NCBI GenBank assembly: GCA_963802375.1
Contig: CAWDIJ010000010.1
Location: forward strand, 434,001-498,000
Length of the DNA: 64,000 nucleotides
Source of the DNA: JACDAN01 sp963802375
GTDB lineage: Bacteria > Actinomycetota > Thermoleophilia > Gaiellales > Gaiellaceae
Direction of reading: 5' to 3'
The translations under genes and the position numbers were made by a program. Below are positions 1 to 7,012 of the stretch, in pieces. Position 1 is the first letter of the stretch. The number at the start of each line of letters is the position of its first letter. The notes under the pieces are model-generated. The model saw nothing but the letters and a program-made list of their open reading frames with translations. It did no database searches and was not told the DNA's origin.

Positions 1-316
1 TCCAGAGCCGCAGCGTCACTCCGACCGCCTTCGGTCCGGCGCGGAGCAGCGCCACCGCGCTGTCGACGCCGCCGCTCATCGCGACCGCGACCCGCTCCGG
101 GTCGCGGCGCGCCCGGAAGATCGGCCCGATCGCGGAGGCGAGCGCGTCCGCGGTGAGCTCGTCGCCGCCGACGGCGGCCGCCTCGAGCAGCGTCAGCCCC
201 TCGAGCGGCCGGTCGAGCCCCTCGGCGTCCGCCGAGACGATCCGGTCGCGGTCGACGGAGAGCCGGACGAGGCGCCACTCGCCGTCCCTGGACGAATCTC
301 CGACGACTTCGATCAT
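1..316 (-). CDS. mnmA: tRNA-specific 2-thiouridylase MnmA, 5' part (cut by window edge)
   Basis: About 105 N-terminal residues are present. The PP-loop ATP-binding motif AMSGGVDSAVAL is followed by the family-typical KAVGVTLRLW, so this is the enzyme that thiolates U34 of Glu, Gln and Lys tRNAs. In most MnmA proteins the PP-loop lies within the first 15 residues; here SGGVDS is at residues 81-86, after an extra N-terminal domain of about 75 residues. That domain has a short strand-rich start and an LLEAAAVGGDELTADALASA helix, loosely like an IscU fold but without Cys (weak inference). ATG at 316 is preceded by TACGGT with a 6-nt gap, so the mRNA is probably leaderless. Confidence 0.85.
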   Translation of the reverse strand, partial: MIEVVGDSSRDGEWRLVRLSVDRDRIVSADAEGLDRPLEGLTLLEAAAVGGDELTADALASAIGPIFRARRDPERVAVAMSGGVDSAVALLRAGPKAVGVTLRLW

Positions 317-322
317 CGAGCC

Positions 323-328
323 ACCGTA
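323..328 (-). promoter_or_regulatory. -10 box of leaderless mnmA promoter
   Basis: On the minus strand TACGGT is followed by exactly 6 nt and then the mnmA ATG. This matches the TANNNT-N6/7-start pattern repeated through the window. No convincing -35 element is visible because a terminator-like hairpin lies just upstream. Confidence 0.5.
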
Positions 329-340
329 GCTGAGGAAAGA

Positions 341-367
341 GATGGGCCCGCTTCCCGCAGGCCCATC
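341..367 (-). terminator. Rho-independent-like hairpin between the 6S-like RNA and mnmA
   Basis: GATGGGCC at 341-348 pairs with GGCCCATC at 360-367 around an 11-nt loop, and on the minus strand the hairpin is followed by TCTTTCC. It would separate the upstream RNA candidate from mnmA. The U-tract is short, so termination strength is uncertain. Confidence 0.45.
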
Positions 368-375
368 CGAGAAAA

Positions 376-534
376 GTGCCCCACCCTGCCGGTGATGCCT
401 CGCGCAGTGCGAACCTGGACTAGCCAGGTGGGTGCCGAGCCGAACCGGCTTCTGAGGGCCGGCGCGGACCCGAGCTCCCTTCACGTGTCTGTTGGTTCAC
501 GTTTGTACGCGAGGCCACGTACAGGGTCGAGCAC
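376..534 (-). ncRNA. ssrS: 6S-like regulatory RNA candidate (long imperfect hairpin)
   Basis: No convincing protein is encoded here, but the minus strand folds into one long interrupted hairpin of about 160 nt. Closing stem GTGCTC (534-529) pairs with GGGGCAC (382-376); ACCCTG (527-522) pairs with CAGGGT (388-383); GCCTCGCG (515-508) pairs perfectly with CGCGAGGC (404-397); GTGAACC pairs with GGTTCGC around 410; then an irregular terminal arm. Length, closing stem, interrupted long arm and an unpaired region in the middle match 6S RNA, which binds sigma-70 RNA polymerase. TACAGT at 545-540 is a suitable -10, and TTTTCTC follows the closing stem. The family assignment is inference; SRP and RNase P RNA signatures are absent. 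Confidence 0.5.
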
Positions 535-560
535 CTCCCACTGTAGAGCACCTCGCCGGT

Positions 561-989
561 TCAGGCGGGGCTTGCGAAGCGCCAGCGGATCGTCGCCCGG
601 TTGGCGACGTCGAGCTCCTCCGCGAGTGCGTCGGTCAACCCGAACTGGACGCCTCCCGGAGTCGCGTCGCGCGCAACGACCTGGGTCAGAACCACCTTGC
701 CGCCGTGCCCGAGGTAGATCTTGGCGCCGCACGGAAGCACAGGGTGCGCGAACCCCATCGTCGAGCGCTCGACGAGGTGACCGCAGGAGGTAGGGCGTCC
801 GTAGAACCGCCTGCGCTCCCGACCCGCCATCGCCTCGTGCCAGCCGCCGCCGGGCGGTGCGACGGCCTCCGGGAGATTCTCTGCACTCCCCGAGTCGCCG
901 AGGCGGTCGGCCAGGCTGAACGCGATCACGCCGCCGAGGAGCGCCACGGCCGCGAGCAGCACTGCCCGCTGGGCGAACGCGGGGCTCAC
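561..989 (-). CDS. RlpA-like double-psi beta-barrel protein
   Basis: A 142-aa protein with a hydrophobic N-terminal segment (residues about 8-27) that could be a signal anchor, a low-complexity linker, and a C-terminal barrel (about 65-138). Cys69 and Cys87 frame the stretch TSCGHLVERSTMGFAHPVLP, and GVQFGLTDALAEEL supplies the Asp seen in RlpA/3D-type domains. Such domains bind or cleave cell-wall glycan. The protein is likely exported and membrane-tethered; catalytic activity cannot be judged. GTG start at 989. The upstream gene ends at 1067, so the two may be co-transcribed. Confidence 0.6.
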   Translation of the reverse strand: MSPAFAQRAVLLAAVALLGGVIAFSLADRLGDSGSAENLPEAVAPPGGGWHEAMAGRERRRFYGRPTSCGHLVERSTMGFAHPVLPCGAKIYLGHGGKVVLTQVVARDATPGGVQFGLTDALAEELDVANRATIRWRFASPA

Positions 990-1066
990 GGCGCGGCCGC
1001 CGCGAGAGCGAAGTACGCCGCTCCGAGGGCGAAGCGGACGAGGGCCGAGTGCAGAAGGCGCAGCGC

Positions 1067-1360
1067 CTAGCCCCCCTCGGCTTCACGTCGCGACTCGACC
1101 GCGGCCGCGACCGGCTCGGGGTCGGTCACCTCGTCGGGCTCCCCGGCCGGCTCCTCCACTGCCGTCCGGTTTTGGACTGACTCCGGAAAGCGTGGCCTCT
1201 CTGCCCAGACGGCGAGCTCGAACAGGCAGACGAGCAGCCAGGCAACGGCCATGACGACGACGATCGCCGTCGCGCTGAGCTCGGCGAACCCGGCTCCGAT
1301 CGCAACCGCGATCAGAAAGACGGTTTCGAGCGCAAACCGCAGCCCAAATCCTCCCTGCAC
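1067..1360 (-). CDS. Small two-helix membrane protein, unknown function
   Basis: A 97-aa protein with two hydrophobic segments (residues about 9-25 and 30-50) joined by a tight turn, followed by a 45-residue acidic cytoplasmic tail rich in Glu and Pro. No family recognised. GTG start at 1360; a possible -10 TAGCCT lies 9 nt upstream. After its TAG stop the same frame continues open and hydrophobic for about 25 codons up to the start of the RlpA-like gene but has no start codon. Confidence 0.55.
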   Translation of the reverse strand: MQGGFGLRFALETVFLIAVAIGAGFAELSATAIVVVMAVAWLLVCLFELAVWAERPRFPESVQNRTAVEEPAGEPDEVTDPEPVAAAVESRREAEGG

Positions 1361-1457
1361 TGTTCCGAAAGGCTACTGCGGCGTGAGGCGGTCTTCGTCT
1401 TCGTCCTGCTGAGCGGGCTCGGGAGACGATTCCGGCTCCGGTGCTGCGGCTTCGCCC

Positions 1458-3197
1458 TTAGCGCTCCGGTTCCTCGACCAGCCGGAGTCCGAGCTCCGTG
1501 AGCTGCTCCTCGGGGACGGGTGCCGGTGCGCCGCTCATGGGATCGACGCCGGCCTGGTTCTTCGGGAACGCGACCGTGTCGCGAATGACCGGCTCGTCGA
1601 GGAGCGCCATCGTCAGCCGGTCGATGCCCGAGGCGATGCCGCCGTGCGGCGGCGCGCCCATCGCGAGCGCATCCAGAAGGAAGCCGAACTTCGACCGCTG
1701 GTCTTCGGGCGAGATGCCGAGGAAGTCGAACATGCGCGACTGGAGCTCGGGCTCGTGGATCCTGATCGACCCGCCGGCCAGCTCGATCCCGTTGCCGACG
1801 AGGTCGTACGCGACGGCGCTCGCCGCGCCGGGATCGGACTCGAGCAGCGGGAGGCTGTCGTCGGTTGGACGGGTGAACGGGTGGTGCTGCGCCGTCCACC
1901 GCTCCTCGTCCTCGTTCCACTCGAGGAGTGGCATCGGCGTGATCCAGAGGAACTTCCAGGCGTCGCGGTCGATGAGGTCGAGCTCGCGGCCGAGATGGAG
2001 GCGCAGGAGGCCGAGCACCTTGCTCGCCAGCTTCGGCGTGTCGGCGACGAAGAGCGCCGTCGTCCCAGGCTCGCGGAACGCGTCGAGCTCCTGTTCGGAC
2101 AGGAACTTCGCGATCGGGGAGGCGACCTCGCCGTCCTGCCTGAAGACGATGTACGCGAGGCCCTTGGCGCCCCACGGCTTCGCCATGTCCTCGAGCTTCT
2201 GGATCTCGGCGCGCGAGAGCTCCTTCGGAAGGCTCAGGTAGCGGACGGCCTCGGCATTCGCGAAGACGCCGAACTCCGAACCGCGCGTGAGCTCGGTGGC
2301 GTCCTGGATTTCGAGGTCGAACCGGAGGTCGGGCTTGTCGGAGCCGTACCGAAGCTCCGCTTCCTGCCACGACATGCGCGGGAAGGGCGGCTCGAGCTCG
2401 ACCCCGATTGTCTCGCGCCAGATCCGCGGGACGATCCGCTCCATCAGTTCGAAGATGTACTCCTGATTTGGGAAGGCCATCTCGACGTCCAGCTGCGTGA
2501 GCTCCTGGAGGCGGTCGGCGCGGAGATCCTCATCCCGGAAGCAGCGGGCGATCTGGTAGTAGCGCTCGAAGCCGGAGATCACGAGCAGCTGCTTGTAGAT
2601 CTGCGGCGACTGCGGGAGCGCGAAGAACCTCCCTCGCTGGAGGCGAGTCGGGACGAGGAAGTCGCGCGCTCCCTCCGGGGTCGGCTTCGCCATGATCGGT
2701 GTCTCGATGTCGACGAAGCCCTCGCGCTCCATCTCCTGGCGGATGATCGAGACCAGCTGCGCGCGGGTTCGGATGTTGCGCTGAAGCCGGTCACGCCTGA
2801 GGTCGAGCCAGCGATACCGGTAGCGCAGCGTCTCGTCGACGTTCTCCTCGTCGAGCTGGAACGGCAGCGGGGTCGAGCGAGAGACAATCTCGAGCTCGTC
2901 CACCTGCACCTCGACCTCACCTGTCGGAAGGTTCGGGTTGACCGCCTCCGGGGCGCGCGCGACGACCTCGCCGTTCGCGCGGAGCACGAACTCGTTGCGA
3001 ATCTCGTGCGCGGTCGTCGCCGCCTCCGGGCTTCGCTCCGGGTTGATCACGAGCTGCGTCATGCCCGTCTGGTCTCGCAGGTCGACGAAGATCAGCCCGC
3101 CGTGGTCGCGTCGCCGCGCCGTCCAGCCGGCGAGCGTGACCCGACGGCCGACGTCCTCCTTCCGAAGCTCCCCCGCGCCGACGTCGCGCCAGCTCAT
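1458..3197 (-). CDS. aspS: Aspartyl-tRNA synthetase
   Basis: A 579-aa class IIb synthetase, the usual bacterial length. An OB-fold anticodon domain (VGRRVTLAGW, FVDLRDQTGMTQLVI) is followed by the catalytic core with YRYRWLDLRR, FALPQSPQIYKQLL, QIARCFRDEDLRADR (motif 2) and GIASGIDRLTMAL (motif 3), plus the bacterial GAD insertion. Motif 2 reads RADRLQELTQLD, where most family members have an Arg-Gln-Pro-Glu type sequence. ATG at 3197 overlaps the hisS stop by 4 nt (ATGA), the usual hisS-aspS arrangement. Whether it also charges tRNA-Asn cannot be decided from sequence. Confidence 0.96.
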   Translation of the reverse strand: MSWRDVGAGELRKEDVGRRVTLAGWTARRRDHGGLIFVDLRDQTGMTQLVINPERSPEAATTAHEIRNEFVLRANGEVVARAPEAVNPNLPTGEVEVQVDELEIVSRSTPLPFQLDEENVDETLRYRYRWLDLRRDRLQRNIRTRAQLVSIIRQEMEREGFVDIETPIMAKPTPEGARDFLVPTRLQRGRFFALPQSPQIYKQLLVISGFERYYQIARCFRDEDLRADRLQELTQLDVEMAFPNQEYIFELMERIVPRIWRETIGVELEPPFPRMSWQEAELRYGSDKPDLRFDLEIQDATELTRGSEFGVFANAEAVRYLSLPKELSRAEIQKLEDMAKPWGAKGLAYIVFRQDGEVASPIAKFLSEQELDAFREPGTTALFVADTPKLASKVLGLLRLHLGRELDLIDRDAWKFLWITPMPLLEWNEDEERWTAQHHPFTRPTDDSLPLLESDPGAASAVAYDLVGNGIELAGGSIRIHEPELQSRMFDFLGISPEDQRSKFGFLLDALAMGAPPHGGIASGIDRLTMALLDEPVIRDTVAFPKNQAGVDPMSGAPAPVPEEQLTELGLRLVEEPER

Positions 3198-4387
3198 CCG
3201 CCGAGCTCCTCGATGATCTGGCCGGGGTCCGGGGTCTCGCCTGGCCCGACCACGACCACCTTCCTCGCGTTCAGCCGGCTCGCCTGCGTGTGCTGGCCCT
3301 TGACCGAGCGGCCCGCATAGTCCATGTCTGCCGCGATGCCTCGTCGGCGCAGGTCGGCGAGAGCCTTCGCGATCGCAGTGCGGTCCGCGCCCTCCTCGGC
3401 GACGAAGAAGACGTCGACGGCCTCCGGATCCACCTGCGGCTCTCCGAGAGAGAGCAGCAGCCGCTCGATTCCTGCGCCGAACCCGATTCCCGGCGTCGGC
3501 GGCCCGCTGATTGCCTCGATCAAGCCGTCGTAGCGACCCCCGCCGCAGATCGAGCTCTGCGCGCCGATCGCCTCGTCCTTGAATTCGAACGTTGTGCGGG
3601 TGTAGTAGTCGAGCCCGCGAACGAGAGTCGGCTCGAGCTCGTAGCTGACGCCGACCGTATCCAGGAATCCGCGCACGTGCTCGAAGTGCACGTAGCACTC
3701 GTCGCAGAGGTTCTCCCCGATCTTCGGGGCACTCGTCAGCAGCTCCTGCATGCGGTCGCTCTTGACGTCGAAGACGCGGAGAGGCGAAGTGCGGCGCTTG
3801 CCGCGCGCGTCATCGTCGAGCTCGGCGTCGTGCTCGTCCAGCCAGGCTTCGAGCTTCTCGAGGTAGGCGGGCCGGCAGTTCGCATCGCCGATCGAGTTCA
3901 GCAAGAGCACGTAGTTGGAGACCCCGAGCCGGCGGAGCAGCTGGTCGTAGAACTGGATCAGCTCCGCGTCAACGGCCGGATCGTCCGAGCCGATCGCCTC
4001 CACGGAGAGCTGCCAGTGCTCACGGTACCGCCCCTTCTGCGGCCGGTCGTAGCGCCACATCGGGCCGATCGTGTAGAGCTTCACCGGCTGCGGCTCCCGG
4101 TGCATCCCGTGCTGGAGGTAGGCGCGGCAGATCGGCGCAGTGGCCTCGGGGCGAAGCGTCAGCGAGCGCCCGCCCCGGTCCTGAAACGTGTACATCTCCT
4201 TCTGGACGACGTCGGAGCCCTCGCCCGATGTGCGAACGAAGAGCTCGGTGTCCTCGAATCCCGGGGTGACGATCCGGCGGTAGCCGTAGAGCGCGCAGAG
4301 GCGCTCCGCCTCCCCCGCGACTAGCTGCCAGAGCGGCTGGTCGGACGGGACGATGTCATGGGTCCCCCTCGGCGCCTCGAACTTCAA
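3194..4387 (-). CDS. hisS: Histidyl-tRNA synthetase
   Basis: A 397-aa class II synthetase that charges tRNA-His. It begins with PRGTHDIVP, contains LRPEATAPICRAYL (motif 2 approach), the histidine-A box GLDYYTRTTFEF and a C-terminal anticodon-binding domain. Motif 2 reads GRYREHWQLSVEAIG; most HisRS have a Phe-His-Gln triad where this one has His-Trp-Gln. The Arg and Glu contacts are kept, so function is probably normal. The start overlaps the preceding hydrolase gene by 4 nt. Confidence 0.95.
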   Translation of the reverse strand: MKFEAPRGTHDIVPSDQPLWQLVAGEAERLCALYGYRRIVTPGFEDTELFVRTSGEGSDVVQKEMYTFQDRGGRSLTLRPEATAPICRAYLQHGMHREPQPVKLYTIGPMWRYDRPQKGRYREHWQLSVEAIGSDDPAVDAELIQFYDQLLRRLGVSNYVLLLNSIGDANCRPAYLEKLEAWLDEHDAELDDDARGKRRTSPLRVFDVKSDRMQELLTSAPKIGENLCDECYVHFEHVRGFLDTVGVSYELEPTLVRGLDYYTRTTFEFKDEAIGAQSSICGGGRYDGLIEAISGPPTPGIGFGAGIERLLLSLGEPQVDPEAVDVFFVAEEGADRTAIAKALADLRRRGIAADMDYAGRSVKGQHTQASRLNARKVVVVGPGETPDPGQIIEELGG

Positions 4388-4998
4388 GAGGCGCGAAGCT
4401 CCGCGAGGAAGGGGTTCCGGGCGCGCTCGGCGCCTAGGGTCGTAGGCGGGCCGTGGCCCGGGTAGACGACCGTCTCCGGCGGAAAGCGGTCGAAGAGCGT
4501 CCGGATCGAGTCGACGAGCGTGTCCCAGTCGGCGAACGGGAGATCGGTGCGGCCGACGCTCCCTGCAAACAGGACGTCGCCTGAGAACAGCATCTCGTCG
4601 GTGGCGAAGGCGACGTGGCCCGGCGAGTGGCCCGGCACGTCGATGACGTCGAAGGCGAGACCTGCGACCTCCACCGTATCGCCGCCCTCGAGCCGGACGT
4701 CAGCGCGGTACGCCTGAATCTGTTGGTCGGGATAGAAGGCGGCGGGATCCTCGAGGACGGGCGCCTCGCGCTCCGCCATGTACACCGGCGCACCGGTGGC
4801 AGCGGCGAGCGGCGCGATCCCGCCCAGGTGGTCCCAGTGGCAATGGGTGACCAGAATTCCCGCGACCTCGAAATCGGGCGAGGCGACCTCGTATCCGGGA
4901 TCGATGACGACAGCCTCTTGCGCGTCCGGGCCGGCGCGGACCACGTAACAGTTCGTCTGCGTGGGACCGAGCGCGTAGGTGTCGACCGCCGGAGCCAT
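4384..4998 (-). CDS. Metallo-beta-lactamase fold hydrolase (glyoxalase II-like)
   Basis: A 204-aa protein with the zinc motif THCHWDHLGG (His52, His54, Asp56, His57), further ligands in PGHSPGHV, FSGDVLF and YPGHGPPT. This is the glyoxalase II/persulfide dioxygenase-like branch; the substrate is unknown. It is the first gene of a hisS-aspS operon, each gene overlapping the next by 4 nt, as in several other bacteria. TACACT lies 6 nt before the ATG, so the operon mRNA is probably leaderless. Confidence 0.85.
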   Translation of the reverse strand: MAPAVDTYALGPTQTNCYVVRAGPDAQEAVVIDPGYEVASPDFEVAGILVTHCHWDHLGGIAPLAAATGAPVYMAEREAPVLEDPAAFYPDQQIQAYRADVRLEGGDTVEVAGLAFDVIDVPGHSPGHVAFATDEMLFSGDVLFAGSVGRTDLPFADWDTLVDSIRTLFDRFPPETVVYPGHGPPTTLGAERARNPFLAELRAS

Positions 4999-5004
4999 CG
5001 GGCG

Positions 5005-5046
5005 AGTGTAACGACGGGCCTTTCGCGGCTCGGACCGGGGTAGGAT
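5005..5046. promoter_or_regulatory. Divergent leaderless promoters of the hisS operon and the cupin gene
   Basis: On the minus strand TACACT (5010-5005) sits 6 nt before the hydrolase ATG at 4998. On the plus strand TAGGAT (5041-5046) sits 7 nt before the cupin GTG at 5054. Neither has an obvious -35 hexamer. Confidence 0.5.
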
Positions 5047-5053
5047 CGCCGCG

Positions 5054-5386
5054 GTGCAGAGTTGGAACCTGATGGAGCTCGAGACGCCCGAAGGCAGCCG
5101 GAGCCCGATCGTCCTGCACTCGCACGACGACGCCAGGGCGGTGCTGATCGGGCTGAATCCCGGCCAGGCACTCGGAGACCATCAAGTGCATGAGAACGCC
5201 TGGCTGGTCGTGCTCGACGGCCGGGTCGAGGTCGGCTCCGGCGAGAGTACGGTGGAGGCGGGCGCCGGAACCATCTTCCGCTTCGAGGCCCAAGAGCGCC
5301 ATCGGGTGGCGAGCAGCGAGGGAGCCAGGATCCTGCTCCTTCTCGCACCCTGGCCGGGCGCGGGGCACTATCGCGGCAGCACCTAG
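5054..5386 (+). CDS. Small cupin-domain protein
   Basis: A 110-aa single-domain cupin. The first metal-binding motif is ALGDHQVHENAWLVVLDG, followed by the second motif region GTIFRFEAQERHRVAS; the His and Glu positions expected for a metal site are present. Probably a cytosolic sensor or small-molecule enzyme; substrate unknown. GTG start at 5054, 7 nt after TAGGAT. Its 3' end overlaps the convergent membrane gene by 4 nt. Confidence 0.75.
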   Translation: MQSWNLMELETPEGSRSPIVLHSHDDARAVLIGLNPGQALGDHQVHENAWLVVLDGRVEVGSGESTVEAGAGTIFRFEAQERHRVASSEGARILLLLAPWPGAGHYRGST

Positions 5387-5763
5387 CCCGCGGCGCGTTT
5401 CTTGTACAGCCGGTACATCAGCGCGTCGATCGCGTAGCTGAAAGGCAGGAAGAACGCGAGCAGGAATGCCGTGTTGACGATCCGCTGCGTCATCGTGAGA
5501 TCGCCGCTGAGGAATGTGACTGTCAAGAACATGAGCGGGGCGAAGAGCAGCCCGCGCTTTCCGACTCGACGCCAGGAGGGCGGCTGTACCTCGCGTCCTC
5601 CGGACGACTGGGCCTTCGAGCGCTGCGGCTGCCGCTTCCCGTTGCGCGAGATCGGCTCGTCCTCAGGCGTTTCGACCTCCACGCCGGTCTCGTCGACGTA
5701 GACGTACTCCCATTCGTGGCGGCGATCCTTCGCGCGACGCTTCCGCTGTTTCCTACTGGGCAT
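5383..5763 (-). CDS. Membrane protein with basic N-terminus, unknown function
   Basis: A 126-aa protein. The first 20 residues are strongly basic (MPSRKQRKRRAKDRRHEWEY), then a short strand-like acidic segment and linker, and two hydrophobic helices near residues 73-90 and 96-116. No known family. The ATG overlaps the 3' end of hutI by 11 nt, but TACGCT lies exactly 7 nt before it, inside hutI, so it may have its own leaderless mRNA. Confidence 0.6.
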   Translation of the reverse strand: MPSRKQRKRRAKDRRHEWEYVYVDETGVEVETPEDEPISRNGKRQPQRSKAQSSGGREVQPPSWRRVGKRGLLFAPLMFLTVTFLSGDLTMTQRIVNTAFLLAFFLPFSYAIDALMYRLYKKRAAG

Positions 5764-7012
5764 CGGAACTAGCGTAGCGCCGCCAGGCCACGCTGCCTCC
5801 CTGGATCACGGTCGCGACCAGGCCTCCGCCGAGGTGGTACGCGACGTGACGCCAATCCGTGGCGTCGACCAGGACGATGTCGGCGTCGTAGCCCGGCGCG
5901 AGACGGCCCTTCCGGTCGGCACGGCCGAGGACGTGGGCGGCGTTGACCGTCACGGCCGACAGTGCTTCGGCGGGCGACATACCGAGCTGCGTCGACGCGA
6001 GCGAGCACACGATCGGGAGGCTCTCGCAGAACGCGCTTCCCGGGTTGAAGTCGGTCGCGAGCGCCACCGAAGCGCCCGCCTCGACCAGCGCGCGACCGGG
6101 CGGCATCGGCCGGCCGAGGAAGAGTGCGCTCGCCGGCAGGAGCACGGCGGTGACCCCGCTTTTCGCGAGCTCTGCGATGCCTCGTTCGTTCGTCGCCTCC
6201 AGGTGGTCCACCGAGCGGGCTCCCAGCTCGATCGCGAGCTGAACGCCTCCCGCCTCCGTGAACTGGTCCGTATGAAGCCGAAGCGCGAGCCCATGATCTC
6301 GTGCGGCTTCGAGATAGCGGCGCGCCTGGGCAGCGTCGAACGCTCCGCGCTCGACGAAGACGTCCGCTGCCTCCGCGAGCTGCGCGGCCTCCGGGAGAAC
6401 CTCGGCGATCACGAAGTCCAGATACGGCCCTGCGTCGCCGAACTCAGGCGGCACGGCGTGGGCTCCGAGGTACGTCGGGATTCCGCCTTCCGCCGCAATC
6501 GCCCGCAGCGAAGCGAGCTCGGTGTCGCGGTCGAGCCCGTAACCGGACTTCGCCTCGAACGTAGCGGTACCACATCGCAGCATCCAGCCGCGGTGTCGCC
6601 GAAGGGCCGCACGGAGCTCCTCCTCGCCGGCCGCCCGCGTGGCGCGAACGGTCGAGAGGATTCCGCCGCCGGCGGCATGCAGCTCCTCATAGCTCGCACC
6701 GGCGGCCCGTAGCGAGAACTCCTCGACCCGATCGCCGGCGAAGCACGCATGCGTGTGGCAGTCGACGAGCCCTGGGATCGCAGCCATGCCGCGCCCGTCG
6801 ATCTCCTCGACGTCGCCCTCGAGCCGGTCGAGGTCCCGCATGCGCCCGACGTGCTCGATGCGACCCTCGGCGCAGAGGACGAACGCGTCCTCCAGCACCT
6901 CGACGTCGCCGAGCGCAGCCCCGCGGAGCGGTGCGGCCGACCCGACCGGGGTCGCAAGCTGGCGGAGGTCGCGGACGAGGAGCCGGCTGGGTCCGGCGGT
7001 CGTGTCGGTCAC
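5753..7012 (-). CDS. hutI: Imidazolonepropionase
   Basis: A 419-aa amidohydrolase, third step of histidine degradation (imidazolonepropionate to formiminoglutamate). Metal motif PGLVDCHTHACFAGDR, then KSGYGLD, HTDQFTEAGGVQLA, SVDHLEATN and ATDFNPGSAFCESLP are all typical of HutI. GTG start at 7012 overlaps the hutU TGA by 4 nt. It is the last Hut gene in the operon. Confidence 0.95.
   Translation of the reverse strand: MTDTTAGPSRLLVRDLRQLATPVGSAAPLRGAALGDVEVLEDAFVLCAEGRIEHVGRMRDLDRLEGDVEEIDGRGMAAIPGLVDCHTHACFAGDRVEEFSLRAAGASYEELHAAGGGILSTVRATRAAGEEELRAALRRHRGWMLRCGTATFEAKSGYGLDRDTELASLRAIAAEGGIPTYLGAHAVPPEFGDAGPYLDFVIAEVLPEAAQLAEAADVFVERGAFDAAQARRYLEAARDHGLALRLHTDQFTEAGGVQLAIELGARSVDHLEATNERGIAELAKSGVTAVLLPASALFLGRPMPPGRALVEAGASVALATDFNPGSAFCESLPIVCSLASTQLGMSPAEALSAVTVNAAHVLGRADRKGRLAPGYDADIVLVDATDWRHVAYHLGGGLVATVIQGGSVAWRRYASSDAQ

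Noticed and set aside
370..545. SRP RNA or RNase P RNA in the hairpin region
   Set aside because: The SRP GGAAGNNAGCAG-type loop and the RNase P conserved cores are absent on both strands.
990..1066. Hydrophobic open frame before the RlpA-like gene
   Set aside because: No start codon; it begins directly after the TAG of the upstream gene.
392..1070. Plus-strand ORFs over the RNA candidate and the RlpA-like gene
   Set aside because: Arg/Ala/Gly-rich frames without domains, antisense to a better gene; typical GC-rich artefacts.
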